A stretch of DNA of 64,000 nt from Mytilus galloprovincialis (lineage: Eukaryota > Mollusca > Bivalvia > Mytilida > Mytilidae), in NCBI RefSeq assembly GCF_965363235.1, contig NC_134849.1:63011122-63075121 (forward strand). Reading direction: 5' to 3'. Below, in pieces: positions 35,534 through 47,569 of the stretch (positions are counted from its first letter, which is position 1; every line of letters begins with the position of its first letter). The position numbers and the translations under genes are program-made. The notes beneath the pieces were generated by a model. It saw nothing but the letters and a program-made list of their open reading frames with translations. It made no database searches and was not told the origin of the DNA.

Positions 35534-35793
35534 TTACTTACCATTGTCCAACTGTCGAGGTCTGTATAACCTTGATTACTTACCATTGTCCAACTGTCGA
35601 GGTCTGTATAAACGTGTCCTAGACTATCAATAAGATGGTCCCCTATTACTTACCATTGTCCAACTGTCGAGGTCTGTATAAACGTGTCCTAGACTATCAA
35701 TAAGATGGTCCCCTATTACTTACCATTGTCCAACTGTCGATGTCTGTATAAACGTGTCCTAGACTATCAATAAGATGGTCCCCTATTACTTAC
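35534..35793 (-). repeat. 70-bp tandem copies of gene A exon 1 end, each with a splice donor
   Basis: The last 57 bases of exon 1 plus 'gtaagtaatagg' are repeated into the intron: three 70-bp units (35576-35785) and one 42-bp unit (35534-35575). Every copy keeps TGGACAATG followed by GTAAGTAAT, so there are five identical 9-base donors ending exonic sequence at 35794, 35724, 35654, 35584 and 35542. Reading past the first donor meets a stop after eight codons. Confidence 0.95.
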
Positions 35794-36105
35794 CATTGTC
35801 CAACTGTCGAGGTCTGTATAAATGTGTCCTAGACTATCAATAAGATGGTCATCTAAAGATACAGACAAAAGGGTACATTGAAGCCCATCATTCCAATAGT
35901 TTATACCATTACACGATTTGACTCGCATCCCTTCTCTTATACACATTCGTATACCCATATTGTCCAGTGAAAGAATTTTAATGGAATCCATGCGTTTGTT
36001 TTCATTGAACGTGCCACCATTAATAGAGACTGCATCGCAATGGTGTATTGCAACAAGTACACAACAGATTAAAAGAAAATAATAAAATGTTAATGTATTG
36101 CACAT
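35794..36105 (-). CDS. Gene A exon 1: signal peptide + PAN/apple-like domain
   Basis: First exon of a complete five-exon gene (exons 36105-35794, 33380-33293, 29967-29848, 28321-28203, 27230-26931; 312 aa). Start is the first in-frame ATG, 36105-36103. Residues 1-25 are a strong signal peptide. Residues about 28-104 match the first exons of genes B and D (NGGTFNENKRMDS, DNMGIRMCIRE, CNGINYW, YTDLDSWTM). PAN cysteines 55, 65 and 77 are present, but the Cys of 'IREC' in B and D is Gly59 here. Secreted, probably extracellular binding protein; ligand unknown. Donor GTAAGT, phase 0. Confidence 0.9.
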
Positions 36106-36129
36106 TTCACATTTAGTTTCCACTAATGA

Positions 36130-37489
36130 TTGGTTTCTTAATTGTGCACTCTATCAAAATGTAAAGTCCTGGTTATTAAATCAAATAGCACAGTGCAATG
36201 TTAGACAAAGTAGAGTTATATATTAACAATACCGGACTTTAATGGTTAATAATAAAAAGGAAGTCCACAAAACTGACCAAATGAAACGTTATAAACGAGT
36301 GCAAAACAACTGTAATATTCCTGACCGTATTTAAGTTCCTCGATCTCGGCTCAAGTTCTTTATATGATCAAAAGAAAACCAGAGGGACTACATATGTTCA
36401 TCTTTTAATTCATTGCTGATGTGCTTAGATGCGTGAGCTTTTAAATAACTAATGATTATAGTCGCAGGTATCATTTTTTTTAAAGTTATTATTTTTCAAT
36501 GAACCACGTTATTAGTTATAACGCTTTCTTTTAGTAACTTTTCTTGAACTTGACCGGTTTTTTGTTATGGTTATCTCTAAATATATATATATTCCGTCAA
36601 TATCCTGTCATACATACAAGCCGAAACAAACGATGCCTGACTTTGACGTATCATAAACTACATAGACGTGTAAATTGATTTCTATATCTAGTTGAGTAGA
36701 TATAGGAAGATTTGGTATGAGTGCCGATGAGACAATTCTTCATCGTAGTCCTAGTCCGTGACATTTGGTATCGTCTGGAGAGTTGTCTGATTGACAAGCA
36801 TACCACATCTGCTTTTTTACATTATCTTTTTTAATAAGCTATTATAAGATCTTCAATATTTATGTTTGACGTACAAAACAAGTTTCAGGACAATGTTCTA
36901 AGAAAAGGAAAACTACGATGACTAACAAGGGACAAATGAACTTCCTTTTTAATACACTTGTGCATTAGTAATATATGTAAATGTTTGATCTTCATATCCA
37001 AATTTTAGAATATTACTTCTATGTGTTTTAACTAAACACAACATTTTCGATGGTTTACCCTTCTAATCCAGGAAATTTTTCAAATTTTAATTTATAAATC
37101 AAAGCTGAGCATTCGTGTTAAACTTTGTATACTCGTCTGACATTTGTCTTTTATAGATATAGAACATTGCCCATGAAAAATTTTAAAATTGTTTGTATAT
37201 ATATTGCACGACAAATATATGTGACGTATACAACTTTCTGACGTCAGACACGCGAATCAAGGAATATGTTTGTAGATAGTTGTTTGTGTGTTCTTTTAAA
37301 TTTTTCCTCTTAAAATTGTTACACGATGATGACTGCTGTACCCATATTTTTACTATTTTATTTATTATGTCTGTTAAGTTCACGCATCATTGTAACTATA
37401 ACGGAATTTGATGAGACTGTTATCAAAGTGAGAGGTTTAGCGCTTCAAAACCAGGGTTAATACACAATTTCTTACATTTAAAAATGCAT
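36130..37489. other. Upstream flank of gene A, with one family-1 hairpin
   Basis: At 36690-36820 'gatataggaagatttggtat' and 'gcataccacatctgcttttt' form the imperfect hairpin of family 1. No TATA-like promoter call is safe. The remainder is unassigned. Confidence 0.5.
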
Positions 37490-38070
37490 GTACCAAGTCA
37501 GGAATTTGACAAGTTTTGTACATTCGTTTTTGATGTGTTTTGTCATTTGATTTTGGCATGTGATTATGGACTTTCCGATTAGATTTTCCTCTGACTTGAC
37601 TTGACTTGGTCCTTGTTATGCCTTTTGGCACATAGGGCAAGAACAAGTTGCCGCCACTCCTCTCTGTTTTCTTCTTTTTTCTCAATAGTTCCCCCGGTGT
37701 AAACTCTCTCTTTCATCTCTGTTTCTATTGTTCTACGCCATGTTGTTTTTGGTCGTCCTCTCTTCCTTTTTCCCTCTGATGTCCATCTTAATGCAACTTT
37801 GGTCATATCTCCTTTTGGTTTTCTTAAGACATGACCAAGCCATCTCCATCTTTTCTGTAGCAGAGTGGTTTCGATATCTTGGCTTTTTGTTTTCTTATGA
37901 AGATCTTCATTAGTTATTTTGTTTGACCAGTATATCTTCATGATTCTACGTAGGCAGGTGTTATGGAAGCTGGATAACCTGTAAATGTCTTTTTCGGTCA
38001 TTCTCCAGCATTCAGCTCCATAAAGTAAAACTGATGTTACACAGTATTTTTGTGATTTTACTTTTTCTCT
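37490..38070 (+). repeat. SINE-like repeat, family 2, interrupted by a LINE fragment
   Basis: Left part runs 'gtaccaagtcaggaatttga' to 'ttttcctc' (about 37591); right part resumes at 'acagtatttttgtgatttta' (about 38040). The uninterrupted form is at 23866-24012. Confidence 0.85.
37592..38040 (-). mobile_element. Non-LTR retrotransposon 3' end (5'-truncated)
   Basis: Minus-strand frame 38036-37600 encodes LLYGAECWRMTEKD, LRRIMKIYWSNKI, RWRWLGHVLRKP, GKRKRGRPKTTWRR and WRQLVLALCA, the standard C-terminal tail after the reverse transcriptase of several LINE families. It ends in tandem 'tgact' units at 37592-37608, a simple-repeat 3' tail. Frame is intact over 140 residues, so insertion is fairly recent. 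I cannot assign the clade. Confidence 0.92.
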
Positions 38071-38467
38071 ATTAAGTTTTACATATTTAAGCTTGATGGT
38101 TACGTTTATCTAATTAAGAAATAATATTTGTCAAATGTCAAAACTGTAAGACGTTGAATCAACACCAGAATAAAAAGTAGATTAGGAGATGAGGTATACT
38201 TGCCAATGATGAGCCAGGGTTATGTCTATTTAAGAACGTCAACAAATTTCTTCGGAAGATACCCAGACCTGAATGATGATTAATCCGTATCAAAAGAATA
38301 AACGATGGTATTGAAGTATAGATTCTAGGTACTGACGTGGTTTACAATCTTAAATACGTGTTATAGTATTTGTTTTTGTTAATATAAATTCCAGTGTTTA
38401 GTCCATTTTTGGTTAAATCCATTTGAAGTGGCTACATACTTATATATCCTTTCATTATGTTATTTAA

Positions 38468-38624
38468 GGAATGACTGTAATATTTTTTCTGTCTATGAAG
38501 AAATAACATAAAAAATTTGGTGCACACTGAATAACGCGCGTAGCGGGTTATCTAACAGTGTGCACCACATTTTTTTTATGTTATTCCGAATAGACAGAAA
38601 AAATATTACAGTCATTTCTTATAA
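38468..38624. repeat. Hairpin MITE, family 8
   Basis: 'gaatgactgtaatatttttt' pairs with 'aaaaaatattacagtcattt', arms of about 65 bp; loop 'aataacgcgcgtagcgggtt'. A diverged copy is at 43795-43955. Confidence 0.92.
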
Positions 38625-40308
38625 TTTAATTCTAAATTCCATTTTAAACCGTAGAAAACCATGAAAAAAAAACGTTGATGAAGTCATGGTCAAATGACTA
38701 AATTATGTCTATTGGCTGATAACAAAATAACGTCAGCCAATGAGAAGACGCGTTACATCCAAAATTAAATTATTATGCTATGATAAATTTTGCATTCTTT
38801 TATTTCTGCTAATCTGATTTGGCTATATGTGTTTTTGCATCATTATTGATTTGACTTACCAAAAATGGTGGACGTAGAAAACTTGTAATCAATTAAATAT
38901 AAGTTGTCATATTCAACAATACTATAAACAGCTTCTTATCTGCTAATTTATCAATAAAACTGTACCGAATTACAACAAAAACCTTATTTAAGATAATCAA
39001 TTGTAAACGAAACTCTGCTTATTTTCTAGTGAGATCGCATACTGCAAAGTCTATCAATCCTTTGTTCTAATATTAGACCATTAGCTGTGTATTTATATTT
39101 ATTGGTATACATTTGTAATTGGGCACAATATAAACAAATGTGATTGTCTGAACACAAGTCTTGAACGAGTAAAAGCGCGGGATTACACATTATGTTACAA
39201 AAAATATGTTGTTTTTTTTCATTTTTATCAGTGTATATATACATATCTACTAGTTTAGTGATAATGAACGCCATACTAAACTCCAAATTGTACACAAGAA
39301 ACTAAAACTAAAAATAATACAAGACTTACAAAGGCCAGAGGCTCCTGATTTGGGAGAAGCGCAAAAATGCCTTAAGTTTAGTTTTTTTCAAAACAGGGGG
39401 AATTAGCTGAATATTAATCAGACTTTATTTAGATGGACGTGTCTTAAAAATTGGTACAGTAGAAAAAAGATTTTTTTATGAAATAAAAGATTGGAAAGAG
39501 AAACGTATTTTCTGTGTATTTATCATTTTTAATTTAGGTACTATAACATCTTCCTCGGTTCATCTTTCTCTAAGCATATCATCGAGGAAAAGAAATTTAA
39601 AAGCAATTACTCTAAACTCAATAACCCTGTCAGTTATGATTTTTCATACATCGATTTGAAGTCCATAATATGTCAAAGTCTTAATCGTCACTAATTAAAT
39701 AACAAATGGGAATAATTTTAACACAAACGATAACAGAAATCTACCATTAAATCGCAATTTGAGAATAAGTCTAAATATAAAAAAAATCATTAATTTAAAA
39801 CATGCCGAAGTAGTTTTCTCCCTTTCTTGGATTGTGGAATATCGTCAACATTTCTAAAACGTTCATGTAAATTGATGGCGTCATGTGTTAAAACAGTTAT
39901 TGGCCAATCAAATCGGTATATAGGATTTAATCTGCACGGCTCGTGTGACCCTTGAGCCTGGACTCGTACGTCGTTCGGGTTAATATACTTCCTTGCTTTG
40001 TCAATAACTATATCAAATTGAAAACACTTCTCTGGCTCAGATTATTAAAATTGTTATAGTATATAAGATCTATGTCAACACAAACTCCATACATTGATAT
40101 ATTTGTAAAGCACGAAGGAAACAATGGAAATTCTAACGCAACAACGTTTGTAACTTTCATTTGATTGGATAACGTCACCTTTTACATGGCATCAATTGAC
40201 AATTGATGCTTTGGGACGTACGCGCAGGCGCAGACTGCATATGACAGATTTTTATTACATGTTTTAACGTTGTTTTCTGACAGTTTCATTAGAATTGTAA
40301 TAACAATA
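38625..40308. other. Mostly unassigned; partial family-4 repeat at 39236-39370
   Basis: The partial copy has 'gataatgaacgccatactaa' and 'aaaggccagaggctcctgat'. A 21-base palindrome 'gcatcaattgacaattgatg' starts at about 40190. No gene supported. Confidence 0.55.
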
Positions 40309-40407
40309 TTGTATGTTAATCTCCGACGGCATCTCTAACGCGTCGCCAGTAAACTTAATTTGCGACCATCAAATCTCCAGTTGATGCCGTCGGAGCTTAA
40401 AATACAA
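40309..40407. repeat. Small hairpin MITE, 99 bp
   Basis: 'ctccgacggcatc' on the left and 'gatgccgtcggag' on the right inside longer arms 'ttgtatgttaat' and 'ttaaaatacaa'. Confidence 0.88.
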
Positions 40408-40734
40408 TACAGTTATCTCCTAAAGATAGTTCAAATTATACTACACCAGTTTATCATTTCTAAAACGTTCATAGGAAAATATGGTTCGTATAACCCAATG
40501 AAATAGTTCTGCATAATATGTTTATTGTCCAATGTTTTTGAAATACTAAGGCTTTTCCACCTCAGGCATATAATACCATAGCTGTATAGGAAATGTTGCT
40601 CCTATACTTTCTAACTCCGTATTTAGCCTTTTTAGCTTTCTTTTTCGGGCGGCACTAATGAGTCTTTTGTAGACGAAACGTGCGACTGGCGCAAATACAA
40701 AATTTCAATCATTGTATCTATGAGTTTATTTAGA

Positions 40735-41795
40735 AAATGTTCGTACTGTCTTACATATCAATCAACTTTATGTATTTTTCAACATGAAGATGCAGAAGAG
40801 CTCCAGTAAGATAGAAAGATAAGAAATGAATGTTTTTACAATTTATTTGGTTATACTCCCTATTATGCATATTCATGTTATGTGTAAAAATAATAAGAAA
40901 GTATCGTTCAAGTATTCAATACTTGACCGAAGTGTTCTTTGACATTTTAGTTATCATATTTCGTTCTTAATTTGATAGTTATGTTGGGTCTGATTGGTTT
41001 AGCTGTATATTTTAATCACTAGGAAATTTATACAGCAGCCAAACCTTGAAAAGTTTTATGGTATGACTGGATCTTGCAATATAATATGTAAAAGTTTTTT
41101 GTACAAAATGAAACAATGTGCTATTTCTTTGGTTTAAGTCGCTAAAGAAGTTACAATAAACTTTGTCCACGACTTATTCATATTTTCTGTTTATGATGTC
41201 ATCTCGTAAATATTAGCACTGAATCCAGCTTTGTTGACGGAACCGTCCGTTGTCATGATAATAGCGATACAATTTCCGATCGATCGAACTTCTGGTGGTA
41301 GTTCCTCACCAGTAAAGCTACCTAAAAGTCTGTCCGAATTGTCACCACATTCATACACCTACAGCAAATAAAAGAATGATAATCTTATGTAATAATACTG
41401 GATGCATTTTACTCTTTGTAATAAAACATATCGCTTTCTGTCTTATAACATTTTTGAGTGTGTTTTGGCAAATAAAGCCACTACTAGGATACCTCTGTTC
41501 AATAGCCATAAATCAATTTAATTGAAACAAATCCGGATGATAAACTAATCCAAGCGAAGTGCATGAACTTTATCATGTTTATTAGGAAAACATCAGACCA
41601 ACAAATACACTAAACTGCTTCAAAAACAAATGAGTATACGTTTGTATGAAAGTCTTCGATTATGTTTAGTTAAAGGTTTAGCTATTTTTTGGGAAGGAAG
41701 GCTTAGCTGATGTTTGGATGAACGTCTTAGCTTATATTGGATGAACGTCTTAGCTTATGTTTGGATGAAAATCTCATAATGTCTTGACTTTTTCG
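40735..41795 (-). repeat. Inverted segmental duplication, arm 2 (gene B 3' end)
   Basis: Reverse-complement match to 918-2245; contains the functional last exon of gene B, its downstream sequence, and a few units of the 24-bp minisatellite at 41700-41790. A family-6 end ('gtagacgaaacgtgcgactg') abuts it at 40655-40735. Confidence 0.85.
41191..41358 (-). CDS. Gene B exon 4: second half of CUB domain and stop
   Basis: Residues 196-250: VYECGDNSDRLLGSFTG, ELPPEVRSIGN, then MTTDGSVNKAGFSANIYEM and TAA at 41193-41191. This is the second half of a CUB domain (C-G-x-S/N, LLG-F-G, P-x-x-x-S-x-N, S/TDGS-x-x-x-x-GF-A). Cys199 and Cys225 would form the usual second CUB disulphide. Acceptor 'ttgctgtag', phase 0, joins exactly to exon 3. 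The protein ends at the end of the CUB domain. Confidence 0.95.
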   Translation of the reverse strand: MYECGDNSDRLLGSFTGEELPPEVRSIGNCIAIIMTTDGSVNKAGFSANIYEMTS

Positions 41796-42169
41796 GCTGA
41801 TTGTCTGTTTAACCTTGTAATGTTCACTAGGTATAAACACAAGTAACTCAAAGCGGTTCTCTTAACACTTTTCCGTAACCAAAACTTTCTACTCCTTTGA
41901 AAACATAGTTTAAGAAGCTCTAGGCTGGTGTGATAAGCTCTTGCAAAATGTTGAGTTTAGCCTTCGTGTTTGAGGTTGAGATTACAGGCAACAAATGTAT
42001 GAACGACAAGTTCAATTTGAACATGATAATTATCAGCAATTTAATCATCACCAAGTATTTGGTTTTAATTAAGGACGAATTCCTTGGTTGTATCGATTTT
42101 ATCACGGGACTATAACAAAAATGGCATGGAAGTTTCTTTTTGTATATTGTGTCGTAAGAAGATAAAATT

Positions 42170-42690
42170 GATACTGGAAATGGGGAATGTGTCGCAGAAG
42201 ATGACAGCCGAACGCCACCAATAAGTCTAAAAGGCAGCAAGAAAACCTCGTACCCATAGGTGGTCCTCAGTTTGTCCCTTAATAAATTGTATACTTGTTC
42301 ATGATCAGTGAAAATGGACGACACCCTTAACTCCAAAATAGGTATATAAATGAACTAAAGTAAATATAAATATCATACAAGACTAACAAAAGGCGGAGAC
42401 CCTTGACTTTTGACAGGCGCAAACATCGGAAGGGGTTAAACATGTTTGGTGAGATCTCAACCCTCTACTTATACATCTAGCCAATGTAGAATAAAGAAAC
42501 ACACATCAATATGAACAGTAAAACTTTATAAGAAGTCATAGTCCGCTGTCAGAATAGGTCTCAAAAGAAACTAACCAAAATGACAATGGTACATTTTGCA
42601 ATGACAATTTTTATTTTTATACATAAATCAACAAAGAACTGCTTGCAGTTACTAACATGTCAGCTCCAGACCACAATATAATTGATTGAA
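42170..42690 (+). repeat. Interspersed repeat, family 4, long copy
   Basis: Matches 16110-16640: 'ggggttaaacatgtttggtg', 'gagatctcaaccctct', 'catctagccaatgtagaa'. In intron 3 of gene B. Confidence 0.8.
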
Positions 42691-42904
42691 AGGTTATGTC
42701 TTCATCAAATGAAAATGAAGTACAGTTCATACAGTTAGGGATGTTAGTATCATATCATTATAAAATGTATGGGAAGAACATAACCCGTATTATGCCAACC
42801 ACTGGTTTTCGAACAAATGTAGTACTAGTTTGTCGTGCCTCGCTGTTTAAGAATTTTTGAAATAGCAAGGATGTGTATAATGTTCAAGTTTGAAAGCCAC
42901 TGTG

Positions 42905-43090
42905 TTAAAAAAGGGGGGCAAACAATACCATAGGGACACTCAAGCTCATAGATTCAGAATAAACTGATAACGCTAAAAAAAAAAAAAAAAAAAAACAAAC
43001 CGACAAATAATAGTACACAAAACACAACATAGAAAACTAATGACTACTCAACATGAACCCCACCAGAAACCGGGGGGGGGGGGGGGGTAT
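42905..43090 (-). mobile_element. Penelope-like element 3' tail remnant
   Basis: Reverse-oriented tail words 'ccatagggacactcaagctc', 'aactgataacgc', 'gaaccccaccagaaacc', followed by a run of about 17 G. Poly-A-like run of A at 42976-42996. Confidence 0.65.
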
Positions 43091-43794
43091 TAACAATGTT
43101 ATTAAAGCTTCAGATACGGTTTTGGTTTTTTCCAGTTGTCGTATCATGTTACATTGAGTTACATCACATGCATGTTTATGTAGTTTGTTAATATATTGGC
43201 AATCATACGATATATGTTGACATGTCTATTGTTATGATATGGTTGACATCTGTAAAAGATGCGATCTTAATGAAAGTTGCTTTAAAAATGGTATTATGAA
43301 GCGTTAAAATATTCGATCCTCAAGGGAAATCTTATGTAGATGAAACGCGCGTAGGCAGGTACAAAATGTAGCTATAATAAGTTCTCATATATGACTTATT
43401 TATAAACAGCTTCCCCAGAACAATATTTATACATTCAGACACCGTTAATGTTTCAAAATTAAAGTTTATAATATTTGATTGATCAATTTTTTTGATATAA
43501 CCTGTTCTTTATTACGTTTACTTATTTATCTCTCAAATTACCACCAATCTCTTATATTGAGAATTCATCGGAATTAATACTGCGCTCGAGTATCTGTAAA
43601 TTATATTGGCTCAAATTTATTTGCTTTCCATCTTTAATAATAAACCGTTTTCTACGCTCTATATCATCAGCATTCAAACAATTCGTTATAAGTAAGAATA
43701 ATGTGAAATAGAGAGTCAAGTTTATAATTTGATGTCGTGTTAAGCACTATTCCATCTATATACATATAATTTATAAAAAAATGCTTTGTCAATG
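43091..43794. other. Unassigned; family-6 scrap at 43325-43400
   Basis: 'gatgaaacgcgcgtaggcag' marks the scrap. Nothing else supported. Confidence 0.45.
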
Positions 43795-43955
43795 CTGTCT
43801 GGATATAATTTTAAACTTTCTGTCTATTCAAAATAACATTAAAAAAATGACACACACTTAATAACATGCGTAGCGTGTGCACCAGATTTTTATAAATGTT
43901 ATTTCGAATAGACTGAATGGACTCAAAAAAAAATAATATAAAAGTCATTCTTTAT
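43795..43955. repeat. Hairpin MITE, family 8, diverged copy
   Basis: 'tctattcaaaataacatt' pairs with 'atgttatttcgaatagac'; loop 'cttaataacatgcgtagcgt'; outer right end 'aaaagtcattctttataa'. Confidence 0.8.
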
Positions 43956-44135
43956 AATTCAATACTACATATTAAGCCGGAATAACATGAATAAGTCATG
44001 ACAAAACGTTGATTAAGTCTTAGACTAATGACAAAATGATGTATAAAAGCTGATAAACAACATATGGTTAGCTAATAAGAAGACGCGTTACATTTAAAAT
44101 CAAATAATTATCAAATAAAATAAATTTGATATCAC

Positions 44136-44287
44136 CTTTACATAGTCACAGCAGGATTCTAAGTCGAAGTGTGTGAATCGTAAGGCGACATTATTACCAA
44201 TTCCAGCTTTAATCGTCCAAGTCACGTTGAGATTGTATTCATACTTATCTGGGAAACCTGGTGAAGGTATTTTCTCCAGAAATGTTT
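44136..44287 (-). CDS. Gene B exon 3: first half of CUB domain
   Basis: Residues 145-195: ETFLEKIPSPGFPDKY, NVTWTIKAG, VALRFTHFDLES and CCDYVK. SPGFPDKY-x-N-x-x-x-x-W-x-I and the F-x-x-FDLE-x-x-x-x-DYV stretch are diagnostic for the N-terminal half of a CUB domain. The usual first cysteine (before T-W-x-I) is replaced by Val166, while Cys190 and Cys191 are adjacent. Phase 1 in, phase 0 out. Confidence 0.95.
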
Positions 44288-44299
44288 CTAAAAGTTTAT

Positions 44300-45590
44300 A
44301 AAATGAAGTTTAAATACTTTCTGTACATCCTTAAAAAGAAAATCTTAAAAGATGTTTTGAAATAATGATGAAGTTATTATCGGATTATCGCCACAAGTTA
44401 TAGATTTTGCAAGTTGTGAAATTTTTGTTTTGGTTTCAAAGTTGCATTATCTTCATCCATGATGTAAGACATCTGCGCATGAGTGCAATCAGTGAAATTC
44501 TTTTTGAAAGTTTTGGAATTAATTTGAAATCTTTATGACTCTCCTGATGTTATCGTTGTTCTTATATTAAGTTGGTTCATGTTATTATATGAAACTCTGA
44601 TTTCAAAAATAACAAAAAATAAGACTAATGTAAATGTGGGAAATACCACTCGTCTTCACTTGTCTTTTCATACTTTTGGTTCAAGTAACAAATTTGCACG
44701 AAGAAGAAAAGAATATTTGAAAAGTCATATACACTAAAAAACAACTGTTTGTGATTGATTTTATGATATGTTAAGTTTGTTTCTTTACATTATAAAAAAT
44801 ATTTTGAACATGGGGTGTAGAAACTGTTTACCCAACAAGAAAACAAGAACACTTGAGTTTACCTCGGCCATTTATATCGTGTTCATCAAGTGTAGTTGTT
44901 ACATGAAGTGTTTGCTATGTGCTTGTTGGGTTTTGTAGACGTTTTGTCATGTTTGTGTAATTGTGGTTCTTTCAAAATTGCATATTCGGTTAATTTTCAA
45001 CTAATGAGCGGTTGGTATTAAAATTAAAAACAAAAAATAAAAGGAAAGAAATTCACCCTTTCAAAAAGCAACACCAAAAGCTCCAACACATCAAACAATT
45101 CGCAAACGACTGTTGTATTACTGAATTGATGTTCCTCTGATTTTTTTCCTTGTAAGAAAATAATAAGGAGTTACCAAGATTGAGCGTGGATGCAGTTACA
45201 AGCTGTTTTTTTTATCAAATTAAAAAGGGGAAAATCAGTTTTACATGGAAATTCTATAAAATAAAAAATGCAAGAGAAACTTAAAACTCAAAAGCACGTG
45301 ACCGATATGACCGGTAAAAAGTAATTAATATCGTAATGCACATTGACATACATGTGCTTGTTATATCTTGAAAATAACTTAGAACATAATTATATAGCTC
45401 TTTCCTTGAAGTAAAATCTGCTGTTTAGTTTACACTTACATGTCCAAAAAGATCATAATAAATGTTCCCTATTTATTAAAAACAATGCAGATATAAATAG
45501 ATTTGGTTAGAAAAATTTCAATTATGTTAGTTTTTTATCCTTCATGCATGAATCGTGAATAATTGTTTAAAACTAGAAATGATATAAAAA
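44300..45590. other. Unassigned intron 2 of gene B
   Basis: A family-2 scrap in reverse near 45065-45140 ('aacacatcaaacaattcgca'). No other supported feature. Confidence 0.45.
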
Positions 45591-45598
45591 AACCTAAC

Positions 45599-45701
45599 CG
45601 TCGGATAACCTGTGCTTTAGGCAAACATGATCATTTGATTTTGACGGAATACATCTTGTTTTCTCTGAGCAAGGATTGTTTGGCCAGCAACTATCTGCCT
45701 T
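45599..45701 (-). CDS. Gene B exon 2: short EGF-like module (CWPNNPC)
   Basis: Residues 111-144: KADSCWPNNPCSEKTRC, SKSNDHVCLKHRLSD. Orthologous in position and sequence to gene A exon 2. Acceptor in phase 0, donor GTTAGG in phase 1; the next exon completes the split codon for Glu145. Confidence 0.92.
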
Positions 45702-46069
45702 CTGAAAGAGATTGCAAGAGTTGGTTGAACTGAATTTCACATTTAACAAAAAATATTTATGGATATCAGCTTGTGATATAATTTTCTTATAAACATAAAC
45801 GAAATCCGGATATGTTTTGTTTTTCATTTTTCCAAATCTCATTGTGTTTATAGTTAAATAGTTCCGTTACCGCAGATAGGAGCATGCCAGAAATATCAAT
45901 AAGTGAATTACCTAGTCCCTGTTGCTCAACCCATATTTTATCACGAAACTTACCAAAGAGGAAATCCTGGATATTCAAATGTCTTTTCTACGTTCCTTTT
46001 GAAATTTCAAAAATTAAGACCTTGATCCTCCGTCACTATATTGAATATCTAAACTACATAAGTGTCCTT

Positions 46070-47440
46070 ACGAACAACGGTATATTGCTGGGTCTTCCAA
46101 GTACCCCACAATACTTCTTTCTAAATTGTTCACATCTATTTTATCAGCAATCAAAGCCAGGCTTTAAAGTTATAGTGAAACTGGCTTTTCTAGTGGTGGC
46201 GTGAATCAGATATGGATACTAAATATTTCTAAAGATCCTTTTAGATCTTTTTCGAGTACATACAATCTAAGACTCTTTCATCTTGCAAAAGTATTAAAAC
46301 ATTTGACTATTCCACACTTTATACAAGTATTCCCCATTTCAAACTAAAAGAGTTGGAATTGCTTTGTTTCTTAAAAAAAATGGACATCATATATACAAGT
46401 ATCATGTCTTAGGGAGGAATAAATCCTACTGTGTAAAGGATCACACTGATTGAAACAAAAAATCTTCTGAAACTGACATTATCAAGAGGCTTTATTTCTT
46501 GATTGACAACATATTTGTGACGTTTGGAGGATGTGTTTTTCTACAGACTGCCGGTATTCCAATGAGAACCAACTGTGCCCTTCTTCTGACTTGTTTCTTT
46601 ATTATTATGAGGCTGACTTTATGTCCATGTTCTTACGATGAAAAATAAGAAATTAACAATATCCTTTAACTTTACTTTCCGCTATAAAGATGATGTTCTC
46701 TCACTAAATAATTCAAAATGTGGTGACTATAACAAACGCATCTATCCCATCGAACTAGAGATAAATAATACAACAGATACAGTTAAGTCTTTCTCATATC
46801 TTGACTTATAGAGAAATTGACAATGAGGGTCGGTTGAAAACAAACCTTTAAGACACACGAGATGATTTCAGCTTCCCAATTGTGAATTTTCCATTTCTAT
46901 GTAGCAACATGCCATCAGCGCCTTCATACGCAGTATGTATCTCCCAATTGAAACGATATTCTCGCGCTTGTATTTCCTATGAAGATTTCCTTAATAGAGG
47001 GTTGTTGCTTACTAGAAAACTATTAAACAAAGAGATATAAATGGTAAAGTTGAAATCATTCATTCGTAAAATTTACGAACGCCATCACCAGTTGGTTGAC
47101 GGTTATGGAATTACCGTTTCACAGATGATATCGGATATGCTCCTTACGTCGTAATTACAATCCCCATTCCCTTTGCATGAATGTGACCTACCGATTTAAA
47201 CTATTTATCGAATTTGTATAACAAGAGCAACACGACGGTTGACACGTGTGGAACAGGTTCTGCTTACCCTTTTGAAACACCTGAGATCACCCCCAGATTT
47301 TTGTGGAGTTCGCGTTGCTCAGTCTTTAGTTTGACATGTTGTTTCTTGTGTACTATTATTTGTCTGTTTGTCTTTTTCATTTTTAGTCATGGCGTGGTTT
47401 GTCAGTTTATTTTCGATTTATGAGATTGACTGTTCCTCTA
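46070..47440 (+). mobile_element. Penelope-like element, near-complete RT core to 3' tail
   Basis: In order on the plus strand, with several frame changes: RYIAGSSKYPTILLSKLF (46078), GVNQMWILNISKD, TFDYSTLYTSIPHFKLKE, YHVLGRNKSYCVKDHTD, TAGIPMRTNCALLL, FRYKDDVLSLNN, IDNEGRLKTN, FSFPIVNFPFL, LLLTRKLLNKEI, YERHHQLVDGYGITVSQM, then the 3' tail to about 47440. Stops and frameshifts show a dead copy. It sits in intron 1 of gene B, opposite in orientation to the gene. Confidence 0.9.
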
Positions 47441-47569
47441 GTATCTTTTGCTTTTCTTAAATTAGTTCATCAAGATTTTTAAACACCATTTTGTCTATTA
47501 ATAAGATAGAAAAATAATTCTAAATATAAAAGACAACATAATTAAAAGAAAAACATGAATGATACTTGC

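Noticed and set aside
41920..42336. 138-residue minus-strand frame in gene B intron 3
   Set aside because: Covers a family-4 interspersed repeat; no related protein and no start context.
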